From assembly GCA_003556835.1 (NCBI GenBank), contig PWQG01000371.1, forward strand, positions 1 through 5,041: a stretch of 5,041 nt of DNA, read 5' to 3'. The DNA comes from Gammaproteobacteria bacterium. GTDB taxonomy: Bacteria > Pseudomonadota > Gammaproteobacteria > Pseudomonadales > Pseudohongiellaceae. The notes beneath the pieces were generated by a model that was not told the origin of the DNA, ran no database searches, and worked only from the letters and a program-made list of their open reading frames with translations. Position numbers and translations under genes: made by a program. This document shows positions 4,524 through 5,041 of the stretch, piece after piece; positions within the stretch are counted from its first letter, which is position 1; each line of letters opens with the position of its first letter.

Positions 4524-5041
4524 TCAACCCCGCGCAGGCCGTGACACCGCGATGCAATAGGCACGACTCCCGTGTCGTGCCAACAGAGTGAACTCTTCCA
4601 GCACAAGGCCGGCCGCGCGTATCTGCGCTTTGAACTCGTCCTCGTAAGTCACCCGGCCGAAGTCGATGGTGGTGAGCCGCTTCAGCATGGGCTTAAGGGC
4701 CTCCATCCACCGGCTGGGCTGCTGCTGAATGGTCTGGGTGAAGTAGATGCGTCCGTCCGGCTTCAGCAGGGAGGCGCAGTGGCGCAGCGCGCGCTCGGGC
4801 TCCGGCAGCAGCATGAAGCTGCCGGAGAAGTAGACCGCGTCGTAGGGGCCGCTCTCGTGGTCGTAGACCGACTGGCGCTGCACCTCGACCTGCTCGGAAA
4901 GGGCGGATTTCTGGAGTCTGTCGTGGGCACGGGCGACGTAGTCGGGGTCGATGTCGATGCCGGTGATGCACAGCCGTTTTTCCTGCACCCGGTCGGCGTT
5001 GGCCAGCAGCGCCCCGGCGGTCCCGATGCCCACGTCCAGCA
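4524..5041 (-). CDS. Class I SAM-dependent methyltransferase, C-terminal part (N-terminus off the right edge)
   Basis: The last ~171 residues of a methyltransferase with the Rossmann-type SAM-binding fold (Methyltransf_11/25-like). The frame runs through the window edge: LDVGIGTAGALLA (motif I, the glycine loop that holds SAM) is visible at the start, so the GTG at 5033 inside this motif is not the true start. ITGIDIDPDYVARAHDRL follows (acidic residue at the end of strand 2, binding the ribose). YDAVYFSGSFMLLPEPERAL is the motif IV region, and LLKPDGRIYFTQTI is the motif V-VI region typical of the family. The substrate cannot be told from these residues. The gene ends at TGA 4526-4524. A perfect 8-bp hairpin (4560-4581) lies inside its last codons. 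Confidence 0.9.
   Translation of the reverse strand, partial: LDVGIGTAGALLANADRVQEKRLCITGIDIDPDYVARAHDRLQKSALSEQVEVQRQSVYDHESGPYDAVYFSGSFMLLPEPERALRHCASLLKPDGRIYFTQTIQQQPSRWMEALKPMLKRLTTIDFGRVTYEDEFKAQIRAAGLVLEEFTLLARHGSRAYCIAVSRPARG

Noticed and set aside
4181..4591. 136-codon plus-strand frame overlapping the small membrane protein
   Set aside because: It has no ribosome site and no protein-like pattern, and it runs into the methyltransferase on the opposite strand. The 86-codon frame has a good ribosome site and two hydrophobic segments.
1..5041. CRISPR array, tRNA or rRNA gene
   Set aside because: No regularly spaced direct repeats, and no tRNA-like or rRNA-like sequence was seen on either strand.

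Overview
The window looks like an accessory region of a fairly GC-rich gammaproteobacterium. This rests on family-level clues (RTX-type protein, integron-type attC site, IS110-type transposase start, DUF2442) and not on any taxonomic marker. Base composition varies sharply: sampled 60-base blocks run about 72% GC at 901-960, about 52% at 1621-1680 and about 32% at 1981-2040. That points to a patchwork of acquired pieces.

Left third (minus strand, reading right to left): a two-gene operon. The upstream gene (2531 to 1944) encodes an unrecognised protein with four predicted membrane segments. Seventeen bases after its stop codon, a strong ribosome binding site leads into a large gene (1927 to beyond the left edge). 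The 642 visible residues give a signal-peptide-less N-terminus, a glycine-zipper hydrophobic segment, a cluster of EF-hand-like calcium loops, and a conserved middle region typical of large hemolysin-type calcium-binding (RTX) proteins secreted by type I systems. The long open frame on the plus strand over the same bases is its exact antisense shadow. The membrane gene and the first ~600 bases of the RTX gene are AT-richer than the rest, so the two may have moved as a unit.

Middle: 2532-3145 has no convincing gene, only a protein-like 51-codon open frame. Next comes a minus-strand integron gene cassette: a DUF2442 gene (3485 to 3189) whose 3' end runs into an attC recombination site (3240 to 3146) with recognisable R and L boxes. 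No integron integrase is visible, so it is a solitary or CALIN-type cassette.

Right-middle (plus strand): a structured 360-base non-coding stretch leads into the first ~44 codons of an IS110-family transposase that is then broken. A perfect 12-bp inverted repeat covers its ribosome binding site and start codon and interleaves with a second stem. A 42-codon tail of another lost gene follows, ending inside a Rho-independent terminator.

Right end: a small two-helix membrane protein (4194-4454, plus) converges on a SAM-dependent methyltransferase (minus, running off the right edge), with an 11-bp inverted repeat between the two stop codons.
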